Shown piece after piece: positions 36,348 to 48,039 of a stretch of DNA of 64,000 bases (its first letter is position 1; every line of letters begins with the position of its first letter). Under the pieces are notes generated by a model, which ran no database searches, had not been told where the DNA came from, and was given only the letters and a program-made list of their open reading frames with translations. The DNA is from Numidum massiliense (lineage in GTDB: Bacteria > Bacillota > Bacilli > Thermoactinomycetales > Novibacillaceae): positions 3,031,758-3,095,757 of the forward strand of contig NZ_CTDZ01000009.1 in NCBI RefSeq assembly GCF_001375555.1. The letters are read 5' to 3'. The translations under genes were made by a program, and so were the position numbers.

Positions 36348-37151
36348 CTAAGCCCGCAATAGCCACAGACAGACAGCGAGTACGAGCAACACACATGCAA
36401 GTCCGGCATCGCGGGGCGTGAATTTTAATTCGCGCCACTTCGTCCGCCCGTCGCCACCGCGGTAGCCACGCGCTTCCATCGCTACCGCCAACTCCTCGGC
36501 GCGCCGGAAGGCGGACACGAACAGCGGGATTAAGACGGGAATGAGATTTTTGAGACGCTGTCGTAGCGGGCCGCTGTCAAAACTTGCGCCGCGCGACATT
36601 TGCGCTTTAATGATCTTATCCGTCTCCTCTAGTAGTGTAGGAATAAACCTTAGCGCGATTGACATCATTAGTGCTAACTCGTGCGCAGGGACACCGATGC
36701 GCTTGAATGGCCTGAGGAGCGATTCCAACCCGTCCGTCAATTCAAGGGGCGATGTGGTTAAAGTCAACAGCGACGTCAACACGACAATGACGAGTAACCG
36801 CAGTGCAATAAAGACAGCCTGGCGTACGCCTTCTTCGTATATGACGAACGAACCGATCGCGACGAGCGGCTCTCCCCCTTTCGTGAGCCATAAATGCATA
36901 AGCGTCGTAAAGACGATCAAAAACAAAATCGGGCGCAGCCCTTTCCACAAAAATGCAAGAGGTACCCTGGAAATAACGACTGCTAGCAGCGTAAACAAAA
37001 TTAAACAGGCGTATGAGACCACGTTATTCGCCAAAAAGACGACCGCAACTAAAAACATGACGGCGAGCAATTTCGCGCGCGGGTCTAGTCGGTGCAACAC
37101 GGTGTTGCCAGGGATGTACTGCCCGATAATGACGTATTGTAATAAGTTCAT
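36348..37151 (-). CDS. ecfT: ECF transporter transmembrane subunit EcfT
   Basis: About 267 residues with four or five membrane helices, starting MNLLQYVIIGQYIPGNTVLH-RLDPRAKLL. The two coupling motifs that bind the ATPases appear as MSRGASFD and MEARGYRG (A-R-G type). EcfT joins EcfA1/A2 to exchangeable S components for vitamins such as riboflavin, folate and biotin. The start at 37151 overlaps the ecfA2 stop by 4 bp. An upstream ATG (37175) would extend into ecfA2. Confidence 0.92.
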   Translation of the reverse strand: MNLLQYVIIGQYIPGNTVLHRLDPRAKLLAVMFLVAVVFLANNVVSYACLILFTLLAVVISRVPLAFLWKGLRPILFLIVFTTLMHLWLTKGGEPLVAIGSFVIYEEGVRQAVFIALRLLVIVVLTSLLTLTTSPLELTDGLESLLRPFKRIGVPAHELALMMSIALRFIPTLLEETDKIIKAQMSRGASFDSGPLRQRLKNLIPVLIPLFVSAFRRAEELAVAMEARGYRGGDGRTKWRELKFTPRDAGLACVLLVLAVCLWLLRA

Positions 37152-38017
37152 CGCGCCAGCTCCTTCGCCCGCCACCGCTTTGCGATTTCTTCGGCGAGTT
37201 GTTCCGGCGTATATAAACCCTCTGGCAGCGACGGGCGGATGAACCGATTCACCTCACGTAGCCACTTCAGCTCTGGCGGCGTGTCTAGCCCGAGCGCCTG
37301 TAATTGACATTCCTCGGCAAAAACATCAGCTGTCGGCCCTTGCAAAGCGACCGTTCCTTTACTGAGGACGAGTAATTGGTCTGCGTAACGGGCCACCTCG
37401 GCCATATTGTGCGAAACGAACACGACAGTTAGCTGCCACGATTGTTGCAATGCGACAATCGTCTGCATAATCTCGCGCTTCCCTTGCGGATCCAAGCCCG
37501 CTGTCGGTTCGTCTAACACGAGCACGCGCGGACGCATCGCGAGCACGCCAGCGATCGCCACGCGCCGCATCTGTCCGCCGCTTAGCTCAAACGGTGACTT
37601 AGTAGCTACGTCATCGTATGGCAAGCCGACTTTTTCGAGCGCTGTACGCACCCGCTGCTCAACTTCTTCGGCAGGCAATTTAAGATTTTGCGGTCCAAAG
37701 GCGACGTCGGAAGCGACTGTCTCTTCGAACAATTGGTGTTCCGGATATTGAAACACCATCCCGACATCTCTTCTGAGCGCGCTTAATTTTTTCGCCTCAC
37801 GCGTAAGCACCGTCTCCCCGACGGTAAGTTTACCGTGCGTCGGACGCAGCAACCCGTTAAAGTGTTGGATTAACGTCGATTTACCTGACCCGGTACGCCC
37901 AATGACGCCGGTAAAGCTGCCACTAGGGATGTGAAAGCTTACCTCGTGTAACGCTCGCCGCTCGAACGGCGTGCCCACCCCGTAAGTATGTCCTAAGTTT
38001 TCTGCCACAATTTGCAT
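37148..38017 (-). CDS. ecfA2: ECF transporter ATPase EcfA2
   Basis: A 289-residue ABC ATPase. Walker A is GRTGSGKST, the Q-loop VFQYPEHQLFE, the signature LSGGQMRRVAIAG and Walker B VLVLDEPTAGLD, followed by FVSHNM. The C-terminal helix contains the ECF-type extension. It overlaps ecfA1 upstream by about 25 bp and ecfT downstream by 4 bp, so all three are translated together. Confidence 0.94.
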   Translation of the reverse strand: MQIVAENLGHTYGVGTPFERRALHEVSFHIPSGSFTGVIGRTGSGKSTLIQHFNGLLRPTHGKLTVGETVLTREAKKLSALRRDVGMVFQYPEHQLFEETVASDVAFGPQNLKLPAEEVEQRVRTALEKVGLPYDDVATKSPFELSGGQMRRVAIAGVLAMRPRVLVLDEPTAGLDPQGKREIMQTIVALQQSWQLTVVFVSHNMAEVARYADQLLVLSKGTVALQGPTADVFAEECQLQALGLDTPPELKWLREVNRFIRPSLPEGLYTPEQLAEEIAKRWRAKELAR

Positions 38018-38826
38018 AAGGCGTTCACCAAACCTATCTCTTCAACGTGCGCCAAGGGAACACCCCGCTCGCGCAACGCACCCTCTAACCTTACAGCGAA
38101 GGGAACGTCTAAACCGAGTTGTACGAGCTGTCGCTCTTGTTTGAACACCTCTTGCGGCGTGCCTTGAAATTGAATGTTCCCGTCGGCGATGACGACAATC
38201 CGGTCCGCCTCCGTTACTTCGTCGAGCATATGTGTGACGGTGACGACGGCGATGCCTTCCTGCCGCACTAAACGGACGACTTCCGCCACTTGACGCCTGC
38301 CCTCGGGGTCCAACATCGCTGTCGCTTCGTCTAAAATAATGAGCTCTGGCCGCATCGCGAGCACACCGGCAATCGCCAAACGCTGCTTTTGTCCGCCGGA
38401 CAATCGATTTGGCATCGCCTCCTCCAGCCCGGTTAAACCGACGCGCGCGATCGCCTCGCGCATGCGTTCCTCCATCACTTGGCGTGCGATGCCGAGGTTT
38501 TCTAGGCCGAAGGCGATGTCGTCCTGCACCGTCGGACCGACAATTTGGTTATCCGGATTTTGAAAGACCATCCCGACTTTGCGGCGTACGTCCCACACCT
38601 CCCGATCGTCGGAAGGGTCCAGGCCATCGACTCGTATACACCCCGCGGTCGGTTTTAACAGGCCGTTAATTATTTTGGACAACGTCGACTTGCCAGAGCC
38701 GTTCGGGCCGATGATTGCTACCATTTCCCCTCGTGCGATGTCGAGGTCGACGTTGCGCAGCACCGGCTCCGCCTCAGGCCGGTAGTGAAAGCATATGTCC
38801 CTGATCGATACAAGCGGTTCCGCAGC
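37993..38826 (-). CDS. ecfA1: ECF transporter ATPase EcfA1
   Basis: About 277 residues. Walker A is GPNGSGKSTLSK, the Q-loop VFQNPDNQIVG (typical of EcfA1), the signature LSGGQKQRLAIAG and Walker B LIILDEATAMLDPEGR. The EcfA1-type E-A after the Walker B Asp is retained. The start at 38826 lies 9 bp after GAGGAG; an upstream ATG at 38859 is possible. It is the first gene after rplQ, separated by a terminator hairpin. Confidence 0.93.
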   Translation of the reverse strand, partial: AAEPLVSIRDICFHYRPEAEPVLRNVDLDIARGEMVAIIGPNGSGKSTLSKIINGLLKPTAGCIRVDGLDPSDDREVWDVRRKVGMVFQNPDNQIVGPTVQDDIAFGLENLGIARQVMEERMREAIARVGLTGLEEAMPNRLSGGQKQRLAIAGVLAMRPELIILDEATAMLDPEGRRQVAEVVRLVRQEGIAVVTVTHMLDEVTEADRIVVIADGNIQFQGTPQEVFKQERQLVQLGLDVPFAVRLEGALRERGVPLAHVEEIGLVNALCKLWQKT

Positions 38827-38944
38827 CATCCGTACATACTCCTCATAAAAAAACGTCATGAGTACAACCTATAGTGAATGATAAAGAACTACAGTATATA
38901 ACTGTGCATAGTGTAACATAACAGTTTGCGGTTTGCGACCAAAC

Positions 38945-38992
38945 AAAAAAAGGGTGAACATAGGAATCTGATAAGCAGATTCCTTCCCACCC
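38945..38992 (-). terminator. Terminator after rplQ
   Basis: Nested arms GGGTG/CACCC and GGAATCTG/CAGATTCC followed by seven T on the minus strand. It marks the end of the large ribosomal superoperon, with ecf genes downstream presumably read through or from their own promoter. Confidence 0.85.
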
Positions 38993-39008
38993 CTTTACTT
39001 GCCACGTG

Positions 39009-39425
39009 CTATTTTACGAGTTCGATATACACCATCGGCGCGGCGTCGCCACGGCGCGGTCCAAGCTTCATAATGCGCGTGTAGCCACCTTGGCGTTCAG
39101 CGTAACGCGGCGCAATGTCGTCGAACAACTTCTGAACCGCCGTTTCGCGAATTTGCTTTTTCCCTTCTTCGGTCGTATGATCGAACATTTTTTCCTTCTT
39201 CGCGTGCGGATGAATGCGTTCGTTGCGTACAAAAGCCGCAACTTGACGGCGTGCGTGCAAATCGCCGCGCTTAGCGAGAGTAATCATTTTATCCGTAATG
39301 CGGCGTAGTTCTTTCGCTTTCGCTTCCGTCGTTTCAATCCGCTCGTGAATGATAAGATCGGTCACTAAATCCCGGAACAACGCTTTGCGCGCCGCCGAAT
39401 CTCGACCTAATTTCCGATAAGCCAC
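39009..39425 (-). CDS. rplQ: 50S ribosomal protein L17
   Basis: 138 residues, slightly longer than the 120 usual in B. subtilis because of inserted residues in the middle ([19 protein letters not shown]). The start [20 protein letters not shown] and the end [20 protein letters not shown] are conserved. Last gene of the alpha operon, 50 bp after rpoA. Confidence 0.95.
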   Translation of the reverse strand: MAYRKLGRDSAARKALFRDLVTDLIIHERIETTEAKAKELRRITDKMITLAKRGDLHARRQVAAFVRNERIHPHAKKEKMFDHTTEEGKKQIRETAVQKLFDDIAPRYAERQGGYTRIMKLGPRRGDAAPMVYIELVK

Positions 39426-39477
39426 AGATGTTCCCTCCTCCGTCCATCACGCTAGTTGATGGTTCAAAAAGCGACAA

Positions 39478-40422
39478 TTAATCGTCTTTACGCAGTGAAA
39501 GACCGAGCTCGCCTAACTTCTCTTGGACTTCTTCTAACGATTTCCGTCCTAAGTTACGCACCTTCATCATGTCTTCTTCTGTTTTCTGCGTCAATTCTTG
39601 TACTGTGTTAATACCTGCCCGTTTGAGGCAGTTGTAGGACCGTACCGAAAGATCGAGTTCTTCGATTGTCATTTCGAGAACTTTCTCTTTCTTGTCCTCT
39701 TCTTTTTCCACCATAATCTCCGCGTCTTGCGCCTCATCTGTCAGACCGACGAACAGCATGAGATGTTCGGTCATTATTTTAGCCGCAAGACTGACCGCTT
39801 CTTCCGCCCGAATACTACCGTCCGTCCACACTTCTAACGTCAGCTTGTCGTAGTTCGTCACTTGCCCGACTCTCGTGTTATCGATAGTGAAGTTGACGCG
39901 CGTGATCGGGGTGTAAATGGAATCGACCGGAATAACACCAATTGGATGATCTTCTTGTTTGTTGCGGTCAGCCTGAACGTAGCCACGGCCGCGATTAGCC
40001 GTAATGCGCATGTGCAAACGCGCATCGTCGGCGAGTGTCGCTAGATGCAGTTCCGGGTTAATGACTTCGACGTCGCTATCGGCACGGATATCGCCGGCGG
40101 TCACCTCGCCACCGCCTTCGACATCCACTTCCAACACCTTTTCCTCATCCGAATGAATTTTAAGTGCCAGCTTCTTCAAGTTGAGGATAAGTTCCGTCGT
40201 ATCTTCTACCACTCCCGGAACAGTTGAAAACTCGTGTAATACACTATCGATTTGCACTGCTGTCACTGCGGCCCCCGGGAGTGACGACAGCAGGATGCGA
40301 CGAAGCGAATTGCCGAGAGTCGTCCCGTAACCACGCTCTAAAGGCTCCACGACAAACTTCCCATAGTTGCCGTCATCGTTAACTTCAACGACGTCAATTC
40401 TCGGTTTTTCGATTTCAATCAT
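39478..40422 (-). CDS. rpoA: RNA polymerase subunit alpha
   Basis: 314 residues. The N-terminal assembly domain begins [20 protein letters not shown] and has [20 protein letters not shown]. The C-terminal domain that contacts UP elements and regulators starts near residue 245 ([19 protein letters not shown]). It lies between rpsK and rplQ. A 140-bp gap to rpsK contains no gene. Confidence 0.97.
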   Translation of the reverse strand: MIEIEKPRIDVVEVNDDGNYGKFVVEPLERGYGTTLGNSLRRILLSSLPGAAVTAVQIDSVLHEFSTVPGVVEDTTELILNLKKLALKIHSDEEKVLEVDVEGGGEVTAGDIRADSDVEVINPELHLATLADDARLHMRITANRGRGYVQADRNKQEDHPIGVIPVDSIYTPITRVNFTIDNTRVGQVTNYDKLTLEVWTDGSIRAEEAVSLAAKIMTEHLMLFVGLTDEAQDAEIMVEKEEDKKEKVLEMTIEELDLSVRSYNCLKRAGINTVQELTQKTEEDMMKVRNLGRKSLEEVQEKLGELGLSLRKDD

Positions 40423-40563
40423 TTACGGAGTTACCCTCCTTCAAAAACGTCGAATTCCGACCGTTCTCACAAGACCGTGCACCATGTGAATAAGCACTTT
40501 CTCCATGACAATGGATAAATCCCTATCCACCTATTATTGACGTGTTGCGGTAATATATACCAA

Positions 40564-40965
40564 TCACACGCGTCGACGTTTCGGCGGGCGGCATCCGTTG
40601 TGCGGAATCGGCGTTTCGTCCTTAATCGCACTGACGTCCAAGCCCGCCGCTTGCAAGGAACGGATCGCCGCTTCCCGACCGGCACCAGGCCCTTTAACCA
40701 TCACTTCGACAGATTTCATCCCGTGCTCCATCGCCGCTTTAGCCGCTGTTTCTGCAGCCATTTGCGCAGCGTACGGTGTGCTTTTGCGCGAGCCTTTGAA
40801 ACCTAGGTTACCAGAGCTCGCCCAGGAGACCGCATTCCCGCGCGGGTCGGTAATCGTTACGATCGTATTGTTAAAGGTAGAGCGAATGTGGGCAACGCCA
40901 CTTTCAATTCTTTTCTTCGCTTTGCGTTTTACCCGCGTTGTTTTACCGCGTTGTTGTTTAGCCAT
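40564..40965 (-). CDS. rpsK: 30S ribosomal protein S11
   Basis: 133 residues. Contains [20 protein letters not shown] and the C-terminal [20 protein letters not shown] typical of S11, which helps form the platform near the mRNA exit. Directly follows rpsM. Confidence 0.97.
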   Translation of the reverse strand: MAKQQRGKTTRVKRKAKKRIESGVAHIRSTFNNTIVTITDPRGNAVSWASSGNLGFKGSRKSTPYAAQMAAETAAKAAMEHGMKSVEVMVKGPGAGREAAIRSLQAAGLDVSAIKDETPIPHNGCRPPKRRRV

Positions 40966-40986
40966 CTCAAAAATCCCTCCTGTCCG

Positions 40987-41355
40987 TTATTTCTTCTTGT
41001 TCGCTACTGTACGACGCGGACCTTTACGCGAGCGCGCATTCGTCTTCGAACGTTGACCGCGCACAGGCAAGCCACGACGATGACGCATGCCGCGATAAGA
41101 ACCGATCTCGATCAGCCGCTTAATGTTGAGTGCGACTTCGCGACGAAGATCCCCCTCAACTTTCACGCTTTTATCGATCGTATTGCGTAACGTATTCACT
41201 TCTTCTTCCGTCAAATCGCGGACGCGCGTGTCCGGGTTAATCCCAGTCTCCGCTAACAACCTTTTAGACGTCGAACGACCAATCCCGAAAATGTAAGTGA
41301 GCGCCACTTCAACGCGCTTATCTCGGGGTAAGTCGACACCGGCAATACGTGCCAT
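40987..41355 (-). CDS. rpsM: 30S ribosomal protein S13
   Basis: 122 residues. [20 protein letters not shown] start, [11 protein letters not shown] motif, [20 protein letters not shown] and a basic tail that touches P-site tRNA. Between rpmJ and rpsK. Confidence 0.97.
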   Translation of the reverse strand: MARIAGVDLPRDKRVEVALTYIFGIGRSTSKRLLAETGINPDTRVRDLTEEEVNTLRNTIDKSVKVEGDLRREVALNIKRLIEIGSYRGMRHRRGLPVRGQRSKTNARSRKGPRRTVANKKK

Positions 41356-41376
41356 ATTCAGCCTCCTCCTAGCTCA

Positions 41377-41493
<117 letters not shown>

Positions 41494-41523
41494 TCAAATA
41501 ACCTCCTTAAGGGAGAGTGCGAC

Positions 41524-41742
41524 TTATTTATAGCGGTACGTAATACGACCGCGCGATAAATCGTAAGGTGACAATTCCACCGTCACCCGATCGCCAGGCA
41601 AAATACGGATAAAGTGCATCCGAATTTTACCGGAGACGTGGGCTAACACTTTGTGCCCATTCTCCAACTCAACGCGAAACATCGCGTTTGGGAGCGGCTC
41701 GATGACCGTTCCTTCCACTTCGATGACATCTTCCTTGGCCAC
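41524..41742 (-). CDS. infA: Translation initiation factor IF-1
   Basis: 72 residues, a single S1/OB-fold: [20 protein letters not shown], then [20 protein letters not shown]. It binds the A site of the 30S subunit during initiation. Located directly after the KOW-domain gene, with a 3-bp gap. Confidence 0.97.
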   Translation of the reverse strand: MAKEDVIEVEGTVIEPLPNAMFRVELENGHKVLAHVSGKIRMHFIRILPGDRVTVELSPYDLSRGRITYRYK

Positions 41743-41745
41743 GGT

Positions 41746-42057
41746 TCACTCTCCTTTCTCTTCCTCAGGGGGACGTCTTAAATGAAAATCGTGTAAAGCG
41801 TATCTCAGTTTAGCATTCGTGACGCGACCTTGCTCGTGCAAGCGATTGGCGATTTCCTCACTGACATAGTCCTTTAAATCGACGTGAAGGAGGTTTTTCT
41901 TCTTTGGCCGATCAGACTTTCGTTTGTCTCCGTCGGCCAATAGGACGTATTTTGGACTGATCACACCTACAATTACCGCGTACTGACCACTGTCTCTTCC
42001 GCGCAAAACTTTAACGACTTGCCCGAGCTGCGGTCGACAGTTCTCACAATCCTCCAC
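41746..42057 (-). CDS. KOW-domain RNA-binding protein (L14e-like)
   Basis: 103 residues starting at a GTG. A KOW-type beta motif is visible (LGQVVKVLRGRDSGQYAVIV), followed by YVLLADGDKRKSDRPKKKN. It belongs to the small L14e/L27e-like proteins found between map and infA in many Bacillales, whose exact role is unclear. The C-terminal 40 residues are charged. Overlap and spacing with infA imply co-translation. The map gene that normally precedes it is degenerate here. Confidence 0.82.
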   Translation of the reverse strand: MEDCENCRPQLGQVVKVLRGRDSGQYAVIVGVISPKYVLLADGDKRKSDRPKKKNLLHVDLKDYVSEEIANRLHEQGRVTNAKLRYALHDFHLRRPPEEEKGE

Positions 42058-42081
42058 TTTTCTCCCATCACCTTCAACCAG

Positions 42082-42969
<888 letters not shown>

Positions 42970-42989
42970 CTACAGTCATCCGAAACGCC

Positions 42990-44294
42990 CTATTTGTTAA
43001 TAAACCCTTTGTAGTGGCGTTTGATCAACTGACTTTCGACCTGCTTCATCGTATCGAGTGCGACACCGACGACGATGAGTAAGGACGTCCCCCCGATTTG
43101 TACCGACTGCGGTAAACCGGCGAGTGACGTAAAGAATACCGGAAGGATGGAAACAGCGGCGAGAAAGATCGCGCCAGCGAGCGTGATGCGGTTAATGATT
43201 TCCGTTAGGCGGGTTGCCGTCTGCTTACCAGGCCGAATCCCGATGAGAAACGCCCCGTTCTTCTTCATCTGATCCGCCAATTGTACGGGATTCATTTGTA
43301 CAAACGTGTAAAAATACGTGAAGCCGATAATGAAAATCACGTACAGGAACATCCCTAATCCGGCATTTAAACTAAAGTTGCGAATGATCCAGTCCGCAAA
43401 TGCGTTACCTGCCCAAAAACTAGCGATCGTCGTCGGAAAGTAGAGGACTGCCGAGGCGAAAATCACGGGAATAACGCCAGCCGCATTCACTTTTAACGGA
43501 ATGTGTGTCGATTGGCCACCGACCATTTTTCGTCCGACGACGCGTTTTGCGTGTTGGACGCGTACGCGGCGCACCCCTTGCTGCACATAAATGACACCGA
43601 CAATAATGGCGATGACTACGGCAATTAAGACGACAACTTTCACGATCGTTAAGAACAGTTGATCCCCGCCGGCGAAGAAGCCTGAGGCGTACATGTCACG
43701 GACCGACCCGGGAATACCTGCTGCGATACCGGCAAAGATAATGATCGAAATACCGTTGCCGATCCCTCTTTCGGTAATGAGTTCCCCTAACCACATGAGG
43801 AACGTCGTCCCTGCTGTCAAGGTTAACGCGATTAACGTATACGTGAGAAACCCTTTATTTTGAATAAACTCGATGTTGCCGCCAACCATGTTATCGAAAC
43901 CGATCGCTGTCCCAAACGCTTGAACGAGCGCGATAATGACCGTGCCGTAGCGCGTAACTTGGGCAAGTTTCCGCCGCCCGGCTTCTCCTTCTTTCGCCCA
44001 CTGTGCAAATTTCGGCACGACGTCCATCTGCAACAAGTTGACGATAATTGAGGCCGTAATGTAAGGCATAATCCCCAAGGCAAAGATGGAGAAGTTGTTT
44101 AGCGCCCCACCCGTAAAGGTGTTTAAAAACCCAAACACGTTGTTACCTTGTGTGATCTCCGCCAACGCGCGCACGTCCGTATTCGGCACCGGGATAAAGC
44201 TGCCGATGCGAAAAACGACGAGCATCAGAAGGGTAAAGATGATCCGCTTCCGCAGATCATCCACTTTCATGATATTTTTCACCGTCTCAAACAT
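42990..44294 (-). CDS. secY: Preprotein translocase subunit SecY
   Basis: 434 residues with ten membrane helices. Starts MFETVKNIMKVDDLRKRIIF. The plug region and conserved loop are present (GIGNGISIIIFAGIAAGIPG), with the cytoplasmic C5 loop near residue 340 (IGIRPGKQTATRLTEIINRI). Forms the SecYEG channel. Follows rplO within the spc operon. Confidence 0.97.
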   Translation of the reverse strand: MFETVKNIMKVDDLRKRIIFTLLMLVVFRIGSFIPVPNTDVRALAEITQGNNVFGFLNTFTGGALNNFSIFALGIMPYITASIIVNLLQMDVVPKFAQWAKEGEAGRRKLAQVTRYGTVIIALVQAFGTAIGFDNMVGGNIEFIQNKGFLTYTLIALTLTAGTTFLMWLGELITERGIGNGISIIIFAGIAAGIPGSVRDMYASGFFAGGDQLFLTIVKVVVLIAVVIAIIVGVIYVQQGVRRVRVQHAKRVVGRKMVGGQSTHIPLKVNAAGVIPVIFASAVLYFPTTIASFWAGNAFADWIIRNFSLNAGLGMFLYVIFIIGFTYFYTFVQMNPVQLADQMKKNGAFLIGIRPGKQTATRLTEIINRITLAGAIFLAAVSILPVFFTSLAGLPQSVQIGGTSLLIVVGVALDTMKQVESQLIKRHYKGFINK

Positions 44295-44295
44295 G

Positions 44296-44736
44296 TTAAA
44301 TCACCTCGGCTGTGCCACCAGCTTCCTGGATCTTCTCTGCGGCAGACTTGGAAAACTTATGTGCTTTCACCGTCAACTTAATGTTCAAGTCACCGTCACC
44401 TAACACCTTTAATCCGTCTTTTAAGTTTTTGACCACTTTTTGCTCGAGGAGCAATTCTGGCGTCACTTCTGATCCCTCTTCGAAACGGCTCAATTCATCC
44501 AAATTGATAATCGCGTACTCTTTGCGGTTGCGGTTCGTAAAACCTCGCTTCGGTAAGCGTCTAATGAGCGGGTTTTGTCCACCTTCAAAACCAGGGCGCA
44601 CACCGCCGCCAGAGCGGGCATTTTGCCCTTTTTGTCCGCGTCCACTCGTTTTGCCGTGACCCGAACCGATGCCGCGCCCGACCCGCTTCCGCGTTTTCTT
44701 TGCTCCCGGTGCAGGCTTGAGTTCGTGTAATTTCAT
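44296..44736 (-). CDS. rplO: 50S ribosomal protein L15
   Basis: 146 residues. [20 protein letters not shown] start and the glycine/arginine-rich [20 protein letters not shown] segment typical of L15; the C-terminus is acidic-basic mixed. One base separates it from secY. Confidence 0.97.
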   Translation of the reverse strand: MKLHELKPAPGAKKTRKRVGRGIGSGHGKTSGRGQKGQNARSGGGVRPGFEGGQNPLIRRLPKRGFTNRNRKEYAIINLDELSRFEEGSEVTPELLLEQKVVKNLKDGLKVLGDGDLNIKLTVKAHKFSKSAAEKIQEAGGTAEVI

Positions 44737-44759
44737 TCTTGCACCTCCTCTAGGCGTTC

Positions 44760-44948
44760 TTACGCATCAATTTCTTTCACTGTCACGATGTGTTGCACTT
44801 TTTGCACGGCACCGCGCACAGCGGAATTATCGTCGTGAACAACTGTCTGTTCGCGCTTTTTAAGGCCTAGCGTGCGCAATGTGACACGCTCTTTTTGCGG
44901 CCGTCCGATCACGCTGCCTGTGAGGGTGATTTCAAGTTTTTTAGCCAT
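44760..44948 (-). CDS. rpmD: 50S ribosomal protein L30
   Basis: 62 residues: [20 protein letters not shown], then [20 protein letters not shown]. Normal length. Between rpsE and rplO. Confidence 0.96.
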   Translation of the reverse strand: MAKKLEITLTGSVIGRPQKERVTLRTLGLKKREQTVVHDDNSAVRGAVQKVQHIVTVKEIDA

Positions 44949-44961
44949 GCTTGTTCCCCTC

Positions 44962-45462
44962 CTATCCTAACAGTTCCTCAACTGATTTGCCACGTAGTTT
45001 GGCGACTGCTTCCGGGTGTTTCAAGCTGGTCAGTCCTTCTAAAGTCGCATTCACCATGTTAAGCGGGTTATTCGACCCGGTCGACTTCGTCAAAATGTCA
45101 CCGACGCCAGCCACCATCAACACGTCGCGCACCGCTCCCCCGGCAATGACTCCCGTACCAGGTGCCGCCGGCTTCAATAACACTTTACCAGCGCCGAAAT
45201 GGCCGATAATTTGGTGCGGGATCGTCGCGCCGACGAGCGGGATCGTAATGATGTTTTTCTTCGCTGCTTCAATGCCTTTCTTGATCGCTTCCGGCACTTC
45301 TGCCGCTTTACCCATACCCGCGCCTACGCGCCCTTTACCGTCCCCGACGACGACGAGCGCGCTAAAGTTAAAGCGCCGTCCGCCTTTTACGACTTTCGCC
45401 ACTCGGTTAATCGTAACGACGCGCTCTTCGAATTCACTATTTGCATCTCTACCTCTTGCCAT
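44962..45462 (-). CDS. rpsE: 30S ribosomal protein S5
   Basis: 166 residues. Contains [20 protein letters not shown], the S5 double-strand RNA-binding motif, and [20 protein letters not shown]. Normal length. Between rplR and rpmD. Confidence 0.97.
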   Translation of the reverse strand: MARGRDANSEFEERVVTINRVAKVVKGGRRFNFSALVVVGDGKGRVGAGMGKAAEVPEAIKKGIEAAKKNIITIPLVGATIPHQIIGHFGAGKVLLKPAAPGTGVIAGGAVRDVLMVAGVGDILTKSTGSNNPLNMVNATLEGLTSLKHPEAVAKLRGKSVEELLG

Positions 45463-45479
45463 ATCGTTCCCTCCTTCGC

Positions 45480-45845
45480 TTAAAAGTCTAAACCTGTTTC
45501 GCGCGCCGCGTCCGCTACCGCTTTGACGCGACCGTGGTACACGTATCCGCTGCGGTCAAAGACCACTTGGTTAAACCCTTTTTCTAGAGCTTTCTTCGCG
45601 ATCAATTCGCCAACTTTTTTCGCAGCTTCAACGTCGCTCCCGTTCCCAATCCCTTTCAATTCGGGATCTAACGTAGAAGCAGCGACGAGCGTATGACCTT
45701 TAGTGTCATCGATCAGTTGGGCGTACATATGCTTCGATGAACGAAAGATGTTCAGACGCGGGCGTTCGTGCGTCCCATTCACTTTCTTCCGTACACGCAG
45801 ATGGCGCCGTTTGCGGGCAATCGTACGATTTCCTCGATTAATCAA
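45480..45845 (-). CDS. rplR: 50S ribosomal protein L18
   Basis: 121 residues. [20 protein letters not shown] near the start and [20 protein letters not shown] near the end. Binds 5S rRNA with L5 and L25. Between rplF and rpsE. Confidence 0.97.
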   Translation of the reverse strand: MINRGNRTIARKRRHLRVRKKVNGTHERPRLNIFRSSKHMYAQLIDDTKGHTLVAASTLDPELKGIGNGSDVEAAKKVGELIAKKALEKGFNQVVFDRSGYVYHGRVKAVADAARETGLDF

Positions 45846-45878
45846 GCGACGTTCACTCCCTTCAGCCTATTGCGTGCC

Positions 45879-46418
45879 TTATTTTTTACCTGCTTTACCT
45901 TCTTTGCGAATAATGCGTTCGCCTTTGTACTTAATCCCTTTGCCTTTGTAAGGTTCAGGTTCGCGTACGGAGCGAATTTTTGCAGCCATCGCGCCGACGC
46001 GCTCTTTGTCGATCCCTTTGACGACAACTTCCGTTTGCGACGGAACGTCGAACTCGATCCCTTCTTCCGGCTCAATTTCGACCGGGTGGGAATAGCCGAC
46101 AGTAAGGCCTAGGTTTTTCCCTTTCTTTTGCGCCCGGTAACCGACACCGACGAGCTCTAACTCTTTCGAATAGCCCTTCGCCACACCTTCCACCATGTTG
46201 GCGATTAGGCTACGAGTCGTGCCGTGTAGGGAACGATGTTTTTTCGCTTCGCTCGGACGTTCGACGAGCACTTCTTTATCCGCTACTTTAACGCTCATCT
46301 CTGAGTGAATCTCTCGACTGAGCGTTCCTTTCGGTCCTTTAACGGTTACTTGTGCACCGTCAACCGTCACTTCGACGCCGTCCGGTACGGCGATCGGTTT
46401 CTTTCCAATCCGTGACAC
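45879..46418 (-). CDS. rplF: 50S ribosomal protein L6
   Basis: 179 residues. [40 protein letters not shown] and the C-terminal [20 protein letters not shown]. Two L6 folds; sits near the GTPase centre. Normal length. Confidence 0.97.
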   Translation of the reverse strand: MSRIGKKPIAVPDGVEVTVDGAQVTVKGPKGTLSREIHSEMSVKVADKEVLVERPSEAKKHRSLHGTTRSLIANMVEGVAKGYSKELELVGVGYRAQKKGKNLGLTVGYSHPVEIEPEEGIEFDVPSQTEVVVKGIDKERVGAMAAKIRSVREPEPYKGKGIKYKGERIIRKEGKAGKK

Positions 46419-46451
46419 CGCGTGACACCTCTCTTCCGATTCAAACTTGTA

Positions 46452-46850
46452 TTACCAAACGTACGCAAGTACTTCGCCGCCAACCTTCCCTTTGCGTGCT
46501 TGTTTGTCCGTCAACACGCCTTGCGAGGTCGAAATAATGGCGATCCCTAACCCTCCGAGTACGCGTGGTACTTCTTCGTGCTTTGCGTATACGCGCAATC
46601 CCGGCTTACTGATCCGCTTCAACCCAGTGATCACCCGCGTGTTGTCTGCACTATATTTCAAGAAGACCCGAATAATCCCCTGCTTGTTGTCCTCAATAAA
46701 CTCTACATCGCGCACGAAACCTTCGTCTTTTAAAATACCGGCAATTTCTCGCTTGATGTTCGAGGCAGGAATTTCGACGCTTTCGTGACGCGCGATGTTC
46801 GCATTGCGGATGCGCGTTAGCATATCGGCAATAGGATCTGACATGCTCAT
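46452..46850 (-). CDS. rpsH: 30S ribosomal protein S8
   Basis: 132 residues. [20 protein letters not shown] start and [20 protein letters not shown] end. S8 binds helix 21 of 16S rRNA and is an autoregulator of the spc operon in some bacteria. Confidence 0.97.
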   Translation of the reverse strand: MSMSDPIADMLTRIRNANIARHESVEIPASNIKREIAGILKDEGFVRDVEFIEDNKQGIIRVFLKYSADNTRVITGLKRISKPGLRVYAKHEEVPRVLGGLGIAIISTSQGVLTDKQARKGKVGGEVLAYVW

Positions 46851-46874
46851 GCGATTACCTCCTTCCGTTTGACC

Positions 46875-47060
46875 TTACCAGCTAGCTTTTTTCACTCCGG
46901 GAATGTGCCCTTTATACGCGAGCTCCCGGAAACAAATCCGACACAGTTTAAACTTCCGCAGCACAGAGTGGGGACGACCACAGCGCTGGCAACGCGTATA
47001 CTCGCGAACTTTAAACTTTTGAGGTCGATTTGCCTTAACGATCATTGACTTTTTAGCCAT
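46875..47060 (-). CDS. rpsN: 30S ribosomal protein S14, type Z
   Basis: 61 residues, the short zinc-binding form. [20 protein letters not shown], then two Cys-x2-Cys pairs in [20 protein letters not shown] and the tail [18 protein letters not shown]. Between rplE and rpsH. Confidence 0.97.
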   Translation of the reverse strand: MAKKSMIVKANRPQKFKVREYTRCQRCGRPHSVLRKFKLCRICFRELAYKGHIPGVKKASW

Positions 47061-47074
47061 GACTTCCCTCCTAA

Positions 47075-47617
47075 CTATTTGCGGAATGGCATGCCAAGCT
47101 CTTTCAACAGTTCACGCGCTTCTTCGTCTGTTTCAGCAGTGGTAACAAAAATAATGTCCATGCCGCGCACTTTGTCCACTTGATCGTATTCGATTTCCGG
47201 AAAGATAAGTTGCTCCTTCACTCCGAACGTGTAGTTACCGCGCCCGTCAAATGCCTTGGGCGACAGCCCGCGAAAGTCTCGAACGCGCGGCAGGGCGACG
47301 TTGAACAACTTGTCGACGAAGTGGTACATCCGCTCGCCTCTAAGTGTCACCTTGCATCCGATCGGCATCTCTTCGCGTAGTTTAAAGCCAGCGATCGACT
47401 TTTTCGCCCGCGTGACGACCGGTTTCTGCCCCGTAATTTTCGTTAAATCTTCAACCGCACTGTCTAGCAGTTTCGCATTTTGGACAGCTTCCCCTACCCC
47501 CATGTTAATGACGACTTTCTCGAGGCGGGGAACTTGCATTACGGATTTGTATGAAAACTTGTCTTTCAACGCGGCGACGATGTGATTCACGTATTGTTCT
47601 TTTAATCTTGCTGCCAT
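47075..47617 (-). CDS. rplE: 50S ribosomal protein L5
   Basis: 180 residues. Contains [20 protein letters not shown] and [20 protein letters not shown]. Binds 5S rRNA and P-site tRNA. Normal length. Confidence 0.97.
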   Translation of the reverse strand: MAARLKEQYVNHIVAALKDKFSYKSVMQVPRLEKVVINMGVGEAVQNAKLLDSAVEDLTKITGQKPVVTRAKKSIAGFKLREEMPIGCKVTLRGERMYHFVDKLFNVALPRVRDFRGLSPKAFDGRGNYTFGVKEQLIFPEIEYDQVDKVRGMDIIFVTTAETDEEARELLKELGMPFRK

Positions 47618-47650
47618 AAAAACCCGTGCCTCCTTTCATTCACCTGGTTA

Positions 47651-47989
47651 CTAATCGATAACTTCACCAGATTTTCGGGCAAAACGCACTTTCTTCCCGT
47701 TGTCTAATGTTTTAAATCCGATGCGCGTCGGCGCACCGGTCTTCGGATCGATGAGCATGACGTTGGAGGCGTGAATCGGCGCCTCTTGCGTCACAATACC
47801 ACCTTGCGGGTTGTCCTGCGACGGCTGCGCATGTTTTTTGACCATGTTGACACCTTCGACGAGCACGCGGTGTTCACGCGGATACGTATGGAGCACCCGC
47901 CCTTTTTCTCCTTTGTCTTTCCCGCTAATCACGATAACTGTATCGTCTTTTTTAATGCGCAATTTTTTGTGTGCCTGTTTCTTTTTCAC
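47651..47989 (-). CDS. rplX: 50S ribosomal protein L24
   Basis: 112 residues with a KOW motif ([20 protein letters not shown]). The N-terminus [11 protein letters not shown] is more Lys-rich and a few residues longer than usual. Assembly initiator of the 50S subunit. Confidence 0.96.
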   Translation of the reverse strand: MKKKQAHKKLRIKKDDTVIVISGKDKGEKGRVLHTYPREHRVLVEGVNMVKKHAQPSQDNPQGGIVTQEAPIHASNVMLIDPKTGAPTRIGFKTLDNGKKVRFARKSGEVID

Positions 47990-48039
47990 CTTGGCACCTC
48001 CTTTACGTCGATGTCCAAAAAATAAAGGAGCAGAAATTG

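Noticed and set aside
36226-36438. 70-codon open frame between truA and ecfT
   Set aside because: It overlaps the end of ecfT in another frame, has composition unlike a real protein and no ribosome-binding site.
40467-40685. Open frame between rpoA and rpsK
   Set aside because: It is mostly the rpsK sequence read in another frame.
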